This document shows positions 10,920 to 23,163 of a DNA stretch of 64,000 bases, one piece after another. How positions within the stretch are numbered: position 1 is the stretch's first letter; each line of letters starts with the position of its first letter. The position numbers and the translations under genes are program-made. The stretch covers positions 17,244,062 through 17,308,061 of the forward strand of contig CM055611.1 in assembly GCA_029379385.1 (NCBI GenBank), in the 5' to 3' direction. Source of the stretch: Quillaja saponaria. Taxonomy: Eukaryota > Streptophyta > Magnoliopsida > Fabales > Quillajaceae. Under the pieces are notes generated by a model. That model was not told where the DNA came from. It did not search any database and worked only from the letters and a program-made list of their open reading frames with translations.

Positions 10920-11200
10920 ATCATCCCGTTCAAATTGTTAATTTGAAACTAATGGAGGGCAGCGAACAACCACCTATCGGTCAATATTATTTCTCTCTTT
11001 CTTAGCGAAGCATCTAACCGTCCGTTTGCTTTTGATTGAGCTTTGGAAATTCAAATATCTAACCGTTGAGTCTTCCGTTCCGTTGCCACTCTCCTATAAC
11101 TATGCATAGAACTCAAAATTCTTCAAGCAAACACAACAAAACACATTTCCAGAAATCAGAATGAGAGGCGACGATGGCGAGGAGAGACCGGCATCCATAG
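10920..11200 (+). CDS. Promoter-like region and a first coding exon of an unassigned gene
   Basis: A GC-balanced stretch typical of a plant 5' leader precedes an ATG at 11161 in an AAATCAGA context. The frame reads MRGDDGEERPASI and is cut by a good donor (CATAG|GTAACT) at 11201, giving a 40-bp coding exon with phase 1. I cannot find a convincing second exon. A short frame at about 11525-11590 (it includes GCLLTAAVFQGIVYQS) is a candidate, and a diverged copy of it lies near 7945. The intact membrane gene lies downstream on the opposite strand. The product is unknown. Confidence 0.35.
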
Positions 11201-11842
11201 GTAACTCTTTCATGCTTTAGCCCTATGTTCGTTCTCTGTTTCTGTTTTTCCTTAGGTTTTTGCACTCTATCTCCTCGATTGCTATTTTTGGGTTTGTCAA
11301 TTTCATCAGTTTGTTCTCTCTGTCGAATTATTTTATCGCCTCAATTACTGAACCTTTTTGTTTCTCCGCTCAATTTCTTTTTGTTCTGTTAATTTGGGTT
11401 TTACTGTTTGCATTCTGCGATTCTTTTTTCTATACATGAAATCTGTATTATTGCTTTGGACCTTTGATAGCAGTTAGCAGTGGCCTGAGTTGATGTTAAA
11501 CATTCATAATCTAGCAGTGGTCATGAGCAGGGGTTGTTTGCTAACTGCTGCTGTATTTCAAGGAATAGTCTATCAGTCTAAGTTTCCTTTTTAATTATAT
11601 TTTTCAATTTTCTTTCGGGGCACTACTGAGCAAATTTCTCTGTGCATGGGAGCTCTTCTGGCATAGGAAATGTGAATGCTAATCTTAATTCAACCTTGCA
11701 TGTATCTTAAACATAGGAAATGGCTTACCATAACTATCTATGTGTTGTGAAATTGAAGACCATCTTAATGGCCACAAAAAGAAAGATTAAAAAGAAAACA
11801 TCTTTTCTAATCTGCTCATTAATGGATAAATGGTACAATATT
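11201..11842. other. Intron-like and duplicated downstream flank
   Basis: From 11201 to about 11510 the sequence is T-rich and intron-like. From about 11520 to 11842 it repeats 7950-8380 (shared landmarks include CTGCTGTATTTCAAG and TTCGGGGCACTACTGAG), so the tandem duplication includes the 3' flank of the membrane gene. Confidence 0.5.
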
Positions 11843-12432
11843 CTACACAGGCAATCCATTTTGTTCTCTTATAAATTTTTTTCTCAATACTTCTAGCGCC
11901 TGATGAACTGATAGAGCAAACAATTGAAAAAGGTCTTGATACAAGGAGAGCGAAGCTCTTACAAAATAGATGACCCATAATGTGAACATCAACCATCCAA
12001 ATACAGGGGAAAAGATAAGCAGAAGCAAAACAACAATAAGAGCTCCTGTTAAGAGACTAAATTTTCTTGAAACAGCAAAGTAACTTGAATTCTGAGTCTC
12101 GAGTTTAAATTCGATTGCCAACAGAATGGCATAAAAAGATAGAGAAACAGATATTACCTGAATAATGTTATGTGCATCAAATGGAGTCATTCCGATGGTT
12201 TTGTAGTGAAGTTGTAGGAAAGAACTCAAAGTGATTATGAGAAAGAAAATAATAGAATGCAGAGGATCTGGGGAGCTCACTTCTTCCCTGCTTGCTCTGT
12301 CACAACGTGATACACAGAGTTATAGGAACAAGGAATAACAAAATGAAAAAAGCAAACCATTGATGAGAAAAGCCCAATTAGAAATTTGTCTTACCTCCCT
12401 GGGGTAGCACCAGTTGAAAGGATCACTGGCAT
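11843..12432 (-). CDS. Small multi-pass membrane protein, intact two-exon gene
   Basis: Exon 1 runs 12432-12395 (ATG CCA GTG...), with donor GGGAG|GTAAG; exon 2 runs 12296-11843 with acceptor GACAG|A. Together they encode 163 residues without a break. Exon 2 begins ASREEVSSPDPLHSIIFFLI and has about three hydrophobic segments: residues ~25-45, ~58-75 (VISVSLSFYAILLAIEF) and a long one at ~90-125, then a charged tail. A membrane protein is therefore inferred; no signal peptide or catalytic motif is seen. Its tandem partner (8383-8906) and relatives at 37278-37660 and 48256-48703 share the pattern of hydrophobic segments and the central G-F/E-F-K/H motif. The function is unknown. This is the only copy I see with an unbroken frame from a start codon. 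Confidence 0.65.
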
Positions 12433-14385
12433 TTTCAATTCTTAGTTGTAGTCTCTCCTAGCCTCTCTCTGTGTTGGTAGGAAGGTGGTAGGTTAACAAA
12501 GAAGGGCTAGCTATTTATGCATGTAATGTGAAAAGTGAATCGCTGTTTTTTTTTTTTTTTTTCTTTTCCCACGTTAGCTTAATCTCTCATGGCTGATCCT
12601 CTACACAGTATTTTTTTCAAGCCATGTAGGTGTAAAGATAGATATCTAAATTATGGAGTTTTAAAATATTTATTTTAGACATAAACAAAGAATTCATTTA
12701 CTTGTATAAGGAATGTATGGTGAAAGAGTTTAAAGAGAATTTAGATCGTGTTTCAGAAATGGGGATCTCCTGTTTTATTTTGATGGTTTTAATTTCTCTT
12801 TTTTAATAAAAATTAGTCATGCTAATTAAATTTTTATATGAAAAGTATTATCAAAAAGTGGAAACGTGTTCAAAACGCGTCTAAAATAGTAAAACTCAGA
12901 AATCCGAAAGGACCAAAACTTGATTGTCCAAAACTAGACAGTCGTAGCCGAGATTATTTCCACCACTTATATCAAAGTTTTCACTGGCGGCTGCTCGTCC
13001 AATTTATTTATCCTCATCACGTACGGGCACCCTTCTTTAATTCAAAGTCAAAGTTTTGTTTTTGACGGGAAATTTTTTAAAAAAGAAATAGAGATATGAT
13101 GTGTTGACATCTTAATTCATCTCCCATCAATAAAAAAAAAATTAATTATATTATTAGAAATATCACATAATATACTAACAATGTACACAGGTTAACATAA
13201 TTAGTTTATTATATAAATTTAAAAGACATAATTTTTATTAAAAATAAGACATGATATCTCCCCTTTGCAAGAGGGTTCCATGACTTTTTGAAAGTCAGGG
13301 CATGTAAAACTATTTAATTAATTTTTAAGAGTGTTTCGTTTTTTCTTATTTTTTAAAAATTATGGGTATTTTTAAAAATAACACATAGAATGTTTTTAAA
13401 AGTTGACTATTTGCATAGGTGAAAGTCATAGTAATTTTTTACAATTACAATATTATTAAAGTTAGGCTAAAAAAGATGATTATGTTTAAAAAAATATAAT
13501 ATTTAGGTGCTACATATTATTGAAATTATTTTTGTGAAGCAATGTAATAGTTAGGGGTCTTAAATTGACACCTAAGCACTTTAAATTTTTTCTGTTATTC
13601 AGTTGTTTTAGTCATAATTGCCTTTTCTAGTGTGAGTAGCAAGCCAATTATTGGACACAAGCAACACTAAATTTCTAGTTTTTAAAGCTTAATTATCTTT
13701 ATTTTATTTTATTTTTTTGTATTTTTTTTAATTAATTAGAATGTATTTTAATTATTAGTTAATTATTGTTAAACGATAGAACTCATTGTCATAATAGGTA
13801 TTTACCTTTTTGTACTGTTTGAGGTACTCTATAAAAAATAAAAAATAAAAAATAAAAAATAAAAAATTAAATATAGTCACCAAAAAATAGTAACATAATA
13901 ATATTTTTAAGCATCATAATTTTTTGTTTCTCTTTCTATACAACATTTTTCAACATTTTCCTAGTTTTTTCAAAAAAAATTTAGGGTTTATTATTGTTGA
14001 GCATCAAATGATTGCATCATTTTTTTTCTTTATTACTTTTTACCTTAACTTAAGTTGTCTAATAATAGATAAATGATAAAAATAAAATGTAAATTAAAAG
14101 ACAAAAGAAAATAAAATGTCATATTAGTTTATACTCTTTAATATTCACCTTAAGCATTTAATTAGTGGAATAATAAGATAAATAGTGAAAAATGAAAAAA
14201 AAAATACAAGATTAAGAGGAAAAAAATAATAATAATAGTTCACTCTTTCAATTATCAAATGACCTCTAAATTGAAAATTTCAAATGACAGTTAACTCTTT
14301 TAATTATGGAATGTCAAAACTCATTAATCATTATTTGCATTAGATTTATTAGTTGATAAAAAATTAGAGAAATTAGTTAGGCTCC
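12433..14385. other. AT-rich intergenic sequence
   Basis: No gene is seen. It includes a T-run at 12546-12564 in the upstream region of the intact membrane gene, a more GC-rich 12880-13070 stretch whose open frame looks incidental, and a 7-bp repeat (ATAAAAA, five or six units) at about 13831-13867. Confidence 0.5.
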
Positions 14386-14387
14386 AA

Positions 14388-14516
14388 TTGGCTACGCGAC
14401 CTGGGTCGGGTTCCTGCGGCTTAGGACTCTTAGACCGTTTGGCAAGTATATCCCGCAAGGGCCGCACTTCTTGGAGAAGAGCCGCAGGACCGCAGGACCG
14501 CGGTCCCCGGTCCCAT
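14388..14516. repeat. GC-rich island with inverted CCTGCGGC motifs
   Basis: A sharply GC-rich 130-bp stretch stands in AT-rich sequence. CCTGCGGC near 14414 is answered by GCCGCAGG near 14481 and again GACCGCAGGACCGCGG, so the island can fold. The 68-codon open frame across it looks like a product of base composition. It may be the end of a non-autonomous DNA transposon; no flanking duplication was found. Confidence 0.35.
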
Positions 14517-14940
14517 TATTATTATTTTTCTTTTATACCCCATATCTTTTACAATTTTTGGCTGAAGCAGACGACAAAAATTGGTCAAATATAAAATTGT
14601 TATTAACTTAGATAATTTGTTTATTATCTAATTTAATTTATAATTAAGTTATTATAAATCATCATGAGTTTAGATGATCTGTTCAAAATTAATTTAATAT
14701 GTAAATAATCTAATATTAGACGATTCACTTATTAATTATTTTCATTTATTATTAACTTATAAATTGCCAGTGACAGAAGTTTAGACCATTTCTTATAAAA
14801 CTGCTCTCATTTTTTAGCTAACTTGTAAATTGTCAACACATCATATGGTCTGTTCAAAAACTTGTCTCAAATATATTCGTTTTTTTTTTTTTTTTTGTCT
14901 GTATATTACTCTGGACATTTGATTTTGATATCTTTTGATG
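14517..14940. repeat. Further copies of the TTGTAAATTGTCA repeat
   Basis: From 14600 to 14880 the same loose AT-rich blocks as at 9450-10765 recur, including AACTTGTAAATTGTCAAC near 14820 and AGACGATTCACTTATTAA near 14718. A T-run lies at about 14881-14896. No gene is seen. Confidence 0.4.
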
Positions 14941-17110
14941 CATTCATTTGTTCATGGTTGCCCGGAGTCGAATGAAAATCAGGGTTACTAGTAATAAATG
15001 CTTTAGTCTGGATGTGGAACTTGAGACGAGTGAAAATCAGGGTATTACGAATGCTCAAGTTACCCAGTTACACAGTCTGACATAAGTTGTAAAAAGAAAA
15101 TCAGTGTTGTCTTTCAATAAATAGAAAATTGTAGAAATTGTAGCTAGGATCTTTTATGTTCTCCATCTGTGAAATGAATAAATCAGAAGAGTTCTCTTGT
15201 ATATTAGCGATCTAAGTTGGGTTATTTGGTATTTAACATGAACAATAGATTCTACATACTTGACAGATAGTAGAAACAAGACAATTCCTGCATAATTGTC
15301 AATGGCAACTAGTGATTTAGTTTGTTGATGTTTCATGTTATTCCATAATTTGATAGGAAGATTTAGGATAAAAAATGAGGCCTTTGATACAAAAAATGGT
15401 GCTGAGAACTTTTGGTAGAAAAGAAAACATTGATTTATAATTTGTTGTGGATGTTGAGAACTTCTGGTAGAAAGAAAATATGGTAACTTAACTTTAGGTG
15501 AAAATGAGATATTATACAAATAAAAGTGTTGTCTTTAGCCACAATTGTGAAAATGGGATATTATCCGAATGTTGCAAAAGGAGTTTGGTCTTGCACTTGA
15601 TGTTTTATGCATATCTTGATAATTGCTTTTGCATTTTGAATCAAGTTCTAAGTTTAAAGAATGGTGTAAGTAAAAGGAACCATTGTAAATTAGCTGCTTA
15701 GTCGCTTAACCACAGAAAGTGGTCAAGTTTAATGAGATAGTTCATAACACATTTATTTATGCATGCATCAAAATGATGAGTAAAACATCCACATAGTGAT
15801 TAATGCCATGGGAGGAAACCGCGATACTACTAAATGGGTTAGTCTATAGGAATATGAAACCAAATGTTTTCAATCTGACTGCATTAGTTTATACACTTGT
15901 ATCAACTACATCAGAGGCGGTAAAACTTCATTGGAATGAGGTATTTAACATGAACTATAGCTCTTACATGCTCACACAGATAGTAGTTAGATTTGTAGTT
16001 TGTAGTGTAGAAACAAGATAATTACTTATGCAGTCACCAATTGCACGTAGATATTTGGTTTATCAATGTTTCATGAATGTAAAGAATTTTATACGTATAT
16101 GACCATAGTTGGGGATGCTGATTTGGATCTCATGCCAAACACTTTTAGAAAATAGGAAAAACTTATGTTTCTTTCTTGAATCATGCATTCAGGCATGCAT
16201 CCGTTATTCATGGTTGCCTAGAGATGTGGGGCTTGAGTAGAGTGGAAGTCAGGTATTGTAAATGCTGCAGTTTGGTGATAGAACTGAGTTTAGGATCCAA
16301 AAGAAGGCCTTGGATACAAATAAAAGTTGTGAGGACTTCGTTAGAAAGAAGAAGGTTGATGCATAATTTGTTGGAGAGGCTGAAATTTGCTATGGTTGGT
16401 GATTAGAAAATATGGCATTTGATACAAATAAAAAGTGATGATAAGTTTGAAAAAATTGCACTTAATTTTTACAGCTATTGCATAATTTGTTGGGAATGCT
16501 GAAATTCACTGCAGTTAGTGACAGAACTGAAGTTTAAGATTGGAAAAATCTATGATAGTTGTGCATAAAGTTTTAGTAGGAAGTAAAAAATATATGCATA
16601 ATCTATTGGATGCTGAAATTTTATGCAGGTTTTATGCAGGTTGTGATAGCACTGAGGTTTAAGATTGAAAAAATCTATGAATAGTAGTGCATAAATTTTT
16701 TGTAGAAAGAAAAAAAGATATGCATAATTTGTTGGATGCTGAAATTTTCTGCAGGTTGTGATAGAACTAAGGTTTAAGATTGAAATCAAGTATTTAGCCA
16801 CAATTGTGAAGATGAGATACTATCCAAATGTTGTAAATGGAGTGTGGAAGAAATACACTTGATGGTTTTATGCATATCCCAATGATTGCTTTTCCATTTC
16901 AAATCAAGTAACTTCTGAGTTGTATGAATGGCTTATGTCAAAGAAATCATACTAAATTAGCTGCTTAGTCACTTGATGATAGAAAGAGGTTTAGTCCAGT
17001 GTGATAGGATTTTATAAGACAATTATAAATGGAAAACTACTATATTTTAATTGAATTTGTCTTAGGAATATGACACCAAATTTTGCCAGTCTGACTGCAT
17101 TGTTGATTGA
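14941..17110 (+). pseudogene. Degenerate PPR-gene relic with internal duplications
   Basis: A frame at 15803-16021 reads like a P-class pentatricopeptide repeat: WEETAILLNGLVYRNMKPNV followed by FNLTALVYTLV. A second relic is at about 17065-17110 (RNMTPNF, SLTALLIDTL). Each is preceded by a shared ~200-bp block (15535-15735 and 16798-17005) that holds a YYPNV-like fragment and ends in TTAGCTGCTTAGTC. Between and before them, ~130-bp units containing GCATAATTTGTTGGATGCTGAAA recur at least four times (16270-16400, 16475-16560, 16590-16690, 16720-16790). PPR proteins bind organelle RNA; this one is not functional. Family assignment rests on the two short frames. Confidence 0.45.
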
Positions 17111-18213
17111 TACACTTTTTAGTTGAGGTAGTAAGTTGAACATAAAAGGTAGTACTCTAATGTTTGCAATGGAAGGGCTTAGTGGATTTGTGTTGTGGAA
17201 AAGCTACTTGTATAGTTAAGTTTTTACAACTTGCATAATCAAAATATATTGATATGGGCATGGTGTGCAATACTATAATGTGCAAAGTTGGGATAGATGA
17301 ACAAGAGCTACTCCCTAAAATGAGGGATTCTGAACAACCTCAATTCTGGTAAGTGATAACTTGTTGGGGGCTTCTTCAACAAGCATTGGTTGTAGTCAAA
17401 TGCCAAGAGATAATGCTGGGGAATCAGAAATTTCTTCTATAGAAATCGTTCCTCAGAAATCGACCCCTCTTTTTCTAGTTTAAAATAAGTCTGTAGCTGG
17501 ATTTATCAGACTGTTACAGCTTGAGAGAGATAAGAATTTGTTGGTGAGGTGATGATGACACAAAAATCACAACAGCTATAGAATGGTGGAGGTGAATCTT
17601 TGAATGGTGGACTTTCAGAGCTGGCGTCAAGCATCAAAAGTATTAAACGAATTGACGTATTTTTGGTTTTTGGTTTCCACATAGACGTATTATTTGCAAA
17701 AGACGGAATTGTACGCCAGAAAAAGTTTGAAGAAGGATGAGAAATGAGCCTACATAGACCAACGTGGCAAAGTCAAGATGGCTCCACATGAATTTAATAA
17801 GAAAGAAAGTGATGTCTTTTCCTGGGTGGAACCGAATTAAAAATTTTACACTAGCAAAGCCACAAGAATTATACGTCCAAGAGTCTAGTATTATTCTTTA
17901 TTAAAAATATGAATGGTACATAACTGTTAGGGTTCCATTCATAAATTTTTAATGAAATGTTTTTAGGTTAAATTAAATTTTGATCCATACAGTTGAACTA
18001 AAAATGTATTGTAATTGGGTTCTTTTAATTACAAAGTTATTTCAATTGGAACATTAGTGTCAATTTTCATCCAAATTAACTTATCAAGAGATAACAATCG
18101 ATAATGTGACTAACGATTTTTAACATGACCAATGCATGTGAATTAATGGACAAATAAAAAATTATCATGTGGAATGTATATATTATTTTTTTTAAATTTA
18201 AATTTTTTTGTTA

Positions 18214-18244
<31 letters not shown>

Positions 18245-18896
18245 CAATAAAATCCTTTCTTTGTCTCTGCACCCAATGTTTTAAAAACCGAATGGTGATT
18301 GATTAGAAAAATTTATCAAGTCAATGGTTCAACTGGGATCAATCGAGTTAATAAACTTAACACCTATTTTTACGATTTTGACCGATATTGACAACCACCA
18401 AAATAGTTTTTTGGTTCCACCCAGTCCAATTTGTTACCTGAATGACAGTCTAACCGATCTGACCAACCAGGTCGATTTGGTTTTCAAAACATTATCTCCA
18501 CCTTCTAGAATCCTCCACCACGCCACATTAATCTACATGAATTAATCACATTAGACCATTAGCACATCATCAACCATTATCTTCTATTAAATTAATTTCG
18601 ACGATAATATTAAGAACCTAATTAAAAGATTTTATAATTAAAGAGATCTAATTGTAAAAAAATTAAAAATAAAAATTAAAGTTAATTTTGAATTAAAGTA
18701 TAAAGATTAAAAGTATAATTTAACTTACATTTTATTTTATAAAACATTTTTGATTTGTTAGACTTGAGACCATATGCCGCTTTTCCGATTATGATCCTCC
18801 TATGGGCACCGCAACTTTGTATACATGGGACAACTTTTTTTAAAGAAGTATCAACTGAGTTAAATTTTAAAATAAAAGTATATATCAAATTAAATT

Positions 18897-18900
<4 letters not shown>
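17111..18900. other. Intergenic sequence with a diverged promoter-side repeat
   Basis: 17590-17800 matches 9010-9230 (AGTATTAAACGA, GACGGAATTGTACGCC), the upstream side of the broken membrane gene; no third copy of its coding part is seen beside it. 17935-18900 is AT-rich with an A-run at 18215-18238. No gene is seen. Confidence 0.4.

Positions 18901-18901
<1 letters not shown>

Positions 18902-18937
<36 letters not shown>
18902..18937. repeat. (AT)n microsatellite
   Basis: An uninterrupted run of alternating A and T, about 18 units. Shorter AT runs lie at about 29066-29092, 32731-32757, 41478-41498, 44557-44573 and 48979-48994. Confidence 0.95.
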
Positions 18938-18940
<3 letters not shown>

Positions 18941-19094
18941 CGAAATCGATATGTTCAAGATCTAGTAAAGAATTCCTAAAAACGAATTAATAAAATATAA
19001 CGCAATATATTGTTTTCTTACTCTTAGTTTCTTATACTTACTGGTTGATTTCTTTCATCCATTTAGAAGGAGATTCTAGTTAAAATATAAGTAA

Positions 19095-19210
19095 ATAACA
19101 CTCCACTAAAATTCAAATCAAGGGAGGGGTGTGTTTGTCGATTATCAAAATTTGGATTTTAGTGTCGTTTCAATAAAGCTCAAAAAGATGGGTGTAATTT
19201 ACTTCAAAAT
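19095..19210. repeat. Single end of the 9962-10583 MITE family
   Basis: CAAGGGAGGGGTGTGTTTG, TTTGGATTTTAGTGTCG and GGGTGTAATTTACTTC match the right end of the element at 9962-10583 in the same order. No partner end was found nearby, so this is a truncated copy. Confidence 0.5.
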
Positions 19211-19334
19211 AAATTAAGTCAAAATAATGGTGGAAGAATTTTTTTTTACTAAATTATATTTTTGATTGTTATAATTAAGCAAAAATATTAGTTTCAGCCC
19301 TATAGTTCAAAATCACAAAATATCTTATAGTTTT

Positions 19335-20160
19335 ATGAGTCTTAATTTGGTAATGTTATTTGGGAGGATGCTTATGATTAGGAAGAACATAAGTCAACTT
19401 TTTATGTTTGGTAAAAAAAAATAAAAAAATTAGGGTGTTTCTGCTCTAAATTTTAAAAGCCATGTGCTTTTAAAGGCTGGCTTATGTCTTCAAAATTTTT
19501 AAAAACTAATATAACCTTAGCTTTTAATAAAAAAGTAACAACATTATCAAACCAAGCTTAATTTTGTGGCTTCTACTTATTGAGAGCAGTTTTTATATTA
19601 TTTTACCAAATATTACTGCTGTAATTTTTTAAAAACTGCTCTAAGAGAGCTAGAATAACACAACATCTCACAAAAAGTCATAACATTACCAAACTAAATC
19701 TTAGTTTCATAATGCTGTGACTTTTTTCATAGGTGTTGTGCTCTTTTGGCTATCTTAGAGCTGCTTTTAAAAAGTCACAACAGTAATGTTTGGTAAAATA
19801 ATATAAACACTGCTCTCAATAAGTAAAAGCCAAAAAAATTAATATTTGGTAAATTTATTGTAAAGCTTCTTTTAAGATTTAAATTAACTATAATAAATAT
19901 TTATAACTAAACAAAAAATTAATCTATTGCATTAATTAATCAAAGGATAAATAAAGATTTTTATTAAAAGTTAAGGTTATATTAGTCTTTAAAAATTTTG
20001 AGAGTAGAAGCCAAATTTTAAAAGCATCTCTATGCTTTTAACAGCCTAAAACAGAAACATTCTAACTTTTGTTTTACCAAACATAAAACATTGACTTATG
20101 CTCTTCATAAGCATAAGCACCATTCAAAAAAAAAAATTACCAAATCAACCTTAAGTCTCA
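19335..20160. mobile_element. Long fold-back (inverted-repeat) element
   Basis: The left arm from about 19340 and the right arm ending about 20157 are reverse complements of each other for at least 180 bp; shared blocks include GAACATAAGTCAA, TTTATGTTTGGTAAA and CTAATATAACCTTAG. The inner part (19560-19860) is also inverted around about 19700 (AACTGCTCTAAGAGAGC against GCTATCTTAGAGCTGC). The whole ~800 bp can fold into one long hairpin. It is non-coding. ATGTTTGGTAA motifs recur at the ends of the blocks. This fits a MITE or fold-back DNA transposon; the superfamily is not determined. Confidence 0.75.
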
Positions 20161-20902
20161 TGCAATATTGTCCTCGTCCTCGTCTCCAATCAATTTTAAC
20201 ATAACAAAAGGTGACAAACAATGACATGATGTGTGTTCAAACAACAAATTAAAAAGTAACACGTAATTTATATTAAAAAATTAAGTAATCTAAAATTAAA
20301 ATATAAATTTTTTAGTAGAAAAATTTATAATTTTTCTTTAAACTATTAAAAAAGTAAAAACAATTTTCATTCCCATGTCCACCCACAAAACTATTTCCCT
20401 TCAAAATTCAATTCTGATTTCATTCCAAAATTGTGTTTGATATCTGAACCCTTTTTTTGGTAGGAGGTTGTGATCGAGAACCAAAACCTTTGGCTGGTGA
20501 TGGAAGAAACTTCACCGCTTGACTGGTTTCTAATGGATGGGGTTGTGGTTAGGAATAACAGTATATCCTTTTTGTATCAATTTTTGATTTATAAGTACAA
20601 AGCTGTTTGTTGAAAGTGAAAACTTCTACAGCTGCTTTAGTTTATGATGCATTTTCTCCTTCCTATATTAAAAGTCTTAACCTCACAACTCTTGAAGAAT
20701 GAATATAGTAATGTGAAGATTAATTTTGTATTCCATTTGGTGTAATTCTTATGACAAATACTACAAGGATGTTGCTATGTTTGAATTTGTCACCAAGATT
20801 AATCTATATAAGTTCATCTTGAATTTTGGATCAATAATTTATTACAGAGATTTTTGAGCACTTTTTTACTACCATGAATGCATACAACTCTTCTTGAATC
20901 TT
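20161..20902. other. Intergenic sequence with no gene seen
   Basis: The first 230 bases are AT-rich. A GC-balanced stretch at 20465-20560 has no open frame of note. Confidence 0.4.
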
Positions 20903-21355
20903 TGTTAGAAATTTTATGTATGAGTTATCATTAATTGTATGGTTTTAGTTTTAATAAAAATGGGTTTAAGGTTTGGTCCACTTAAGACAGGTTGGTAAGA
21001 GCCCATATGGTTTATGTGATCATTTTAGATAAGGCTCAAGTATACTTCTTTCTTTTAGATGTGGATTGGTAGTAAGTGTGGGCTGAGTAACTTTAGGAGT
21101 ATTTAATTGGAGGACTCTTAGAGTTTATCTAATGATAAAATACGCTAGGCCCCTTATCTTCTTTTAACACAAGTGTATCTATTGAGAGCTGTTAGTAAAT
21201 AGAGAGTGCAGAGATAAAGACCTAGTTGTCTTATGATTCAATTGTGGCGTGCTTGAGGATTCACTTGTTCTGCTTCTATAACTCAATCAGGTACATAAAA
21301 TATTTACAATTATTGTGTTCTAAATTCATATATGTGATCCATTAAGAATATTACA
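20903..21355 (+). repeat. 5' LTR of decayed copia element
   Basis: It matches 23164-23585 across its length, including GGACTCTTAG and GATTCACTTGTTCTGC. The match continues, inverted, at 56745-56979. Confidence 0.8.
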
Positions 21356-22009
21356 TGTGACATTAGAGCATTTACCCTTTCATGGCTACATGAGCTATGC
21401 ATCATTGGTGTTATCCTCGATCTGACGAGGAGAGATAAGGGATCCAGAAGACTATGACAGCGACATGGTGGGTTGGGCTTATGGGTCTATACTTCCTGAA
21501 ACATACATCACTAAGGGGAGGATCCTGGTATTGGGCCTTGACATATGATTATGCCTTTAGAAACCCACCTCACCTAGGGGAGGATGATCCTGGTATTCAG
21601 TCTTGACATAGGCCTATGACTCTGGAAACTCACATCACCTAGGATACTAAAGTTAGTGTTGAGATATATTGGAATAGGTCTCACTCTTGTTAGGTCTTCT
21701 CTAGTAAACCTATATTGATCTAGTGTTACATAGGTTCAATGTGCATAAATGCAAGACTAGGGATGTGCTTGTTGTCAATAATGACAAGTTCAGCTTAAGT
21801 TAGTGTCTCGTTAATAAGTTTCAGAGAAAGGCCATGATAAATGTGTTTTATGCCAGTGTAATCAAAAGCTTGTATGCTTTGGTTTGTACTAGCTCTGACA
21901 TTACTTTTGCAGTGGGAGTTTTTGGCACAGTTAAACCCAAGATCATAACATAAGTTATTAAGTTTTTACAGATAACTAAAGTTTTTATGCTAATGTATAG
22001 AATGATTGA

Positions 22010-22470
22010 TTACCATAAATTAATTGGTTACTCTAATTCTAACTTTGCTAGTTGCAAAGATGATCTTAAATCCACTTAAGGATATATTTTCATGTTAACT
22101 TGAGGAGCTGTACCTTAGGAATGTTCCAAGCAAAAACTTCTTTAATTATGTAAGCTGAGTTTATTATTTGTTATGGATCATTCAAGTATGGTATGTGATT
22201 GTAGAACATGATAACTTATCTTTGTGTGGTTGTCTCGATTTTTAAATTGTTTAAGATCTATTGTAACAATAGTTCTACTGTGTTCTTCTTGAAGAATAAT
22301 AAGATTTCTAGTGCATTGAGAGTTGATGACTATGTATTTTGTGAAAAAAAATTAAGACATTATATTTGAACATATTGATATAGAAAACTGTTGTCAGATC
22401 CTTCAACCAAAGAACTTAGGATTGGAGTTTCCAAAAGTCATGTTGATAACATGAGTATTGTGGAGTCCTT
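22010..22470 (+). pseudogene. Copia RNase H remnant
   Basis: Translation gives LIGYSNSNFASCKDDLKST, then an interrupted GYIFMLT, and later an SSTVFFLKNN stretch and a PSTKELRIG end. These correspond to the copia RNase H motifs (YSDADWAG, KSTSGY) and the polyprotein C-terminus. Several stops and shifts interrupt it. Confidence 0.65.
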
Positions 22471-23163
22471 TGATGTTTTTGGTTAGTGGGACTTTGTTTT
22501 GTTTTGTTTAAACTAGTTAGCACATTATGTATGCTATTTTGTGACCCAAGTTTTATTTACAACAATGTTGGATGGTGTGTTATATTCAATGAAAATAATA
22601 ATTATTTTCATCATGATATGATTAATATTGTATCTGCATATATGGTTATATAACATGCCATTGCATTAAAATCTTAAGACTTGGTGTCTTGTCTTAAGTA
22701 TGACAATTTTGTCAATTTGGAAGTATATCTCAAAATGACACTAGTTGGATATTTTGAGATATTGGTTGAGACATAAAGGCTTAAAATTAAGCTTACATGA
22801 TTTCAAGTGCTTCTTAAAAGCATTTAGTTTTTAATGAAATCACCTTGAGGACAAACAATAAAAATAACATATATTGATTACATTTGAATGTTATTTTCTT
22901 ACTACACTATCACATCTAGATCCCTTACAGATTAGGTTATTGGCATTTGTAACCATGGATTCATCTTGTGTTGTTTAATTGGCACAATGACTGCTCTGAT
23001 TCAATGTTGATAACTTAATTGGGTTAGATTGTTTGAGGTGCGTCTTAGGACCAAAGTTTTTAAAATTGTGGCCACATTAAAATTATATCTTACCCGAAAG
23101 TCATTTTCTAAAATGTGCATTCAAAATTTTAAAACTATAATTGATGTTGCCCAAATAGGAGAA

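Noticed and set aside
12838..13065. 75-codon forward frame
   Set aside because: No recognisable domain and no promoter or splice context; likely chance in a slightly more GC-rich stretch.
14388..14594. 68-codon frame in the GC-rich island
   Set aside because: Open frames are expected in GC-rich sequence; no start context, no domain, no neighbours.
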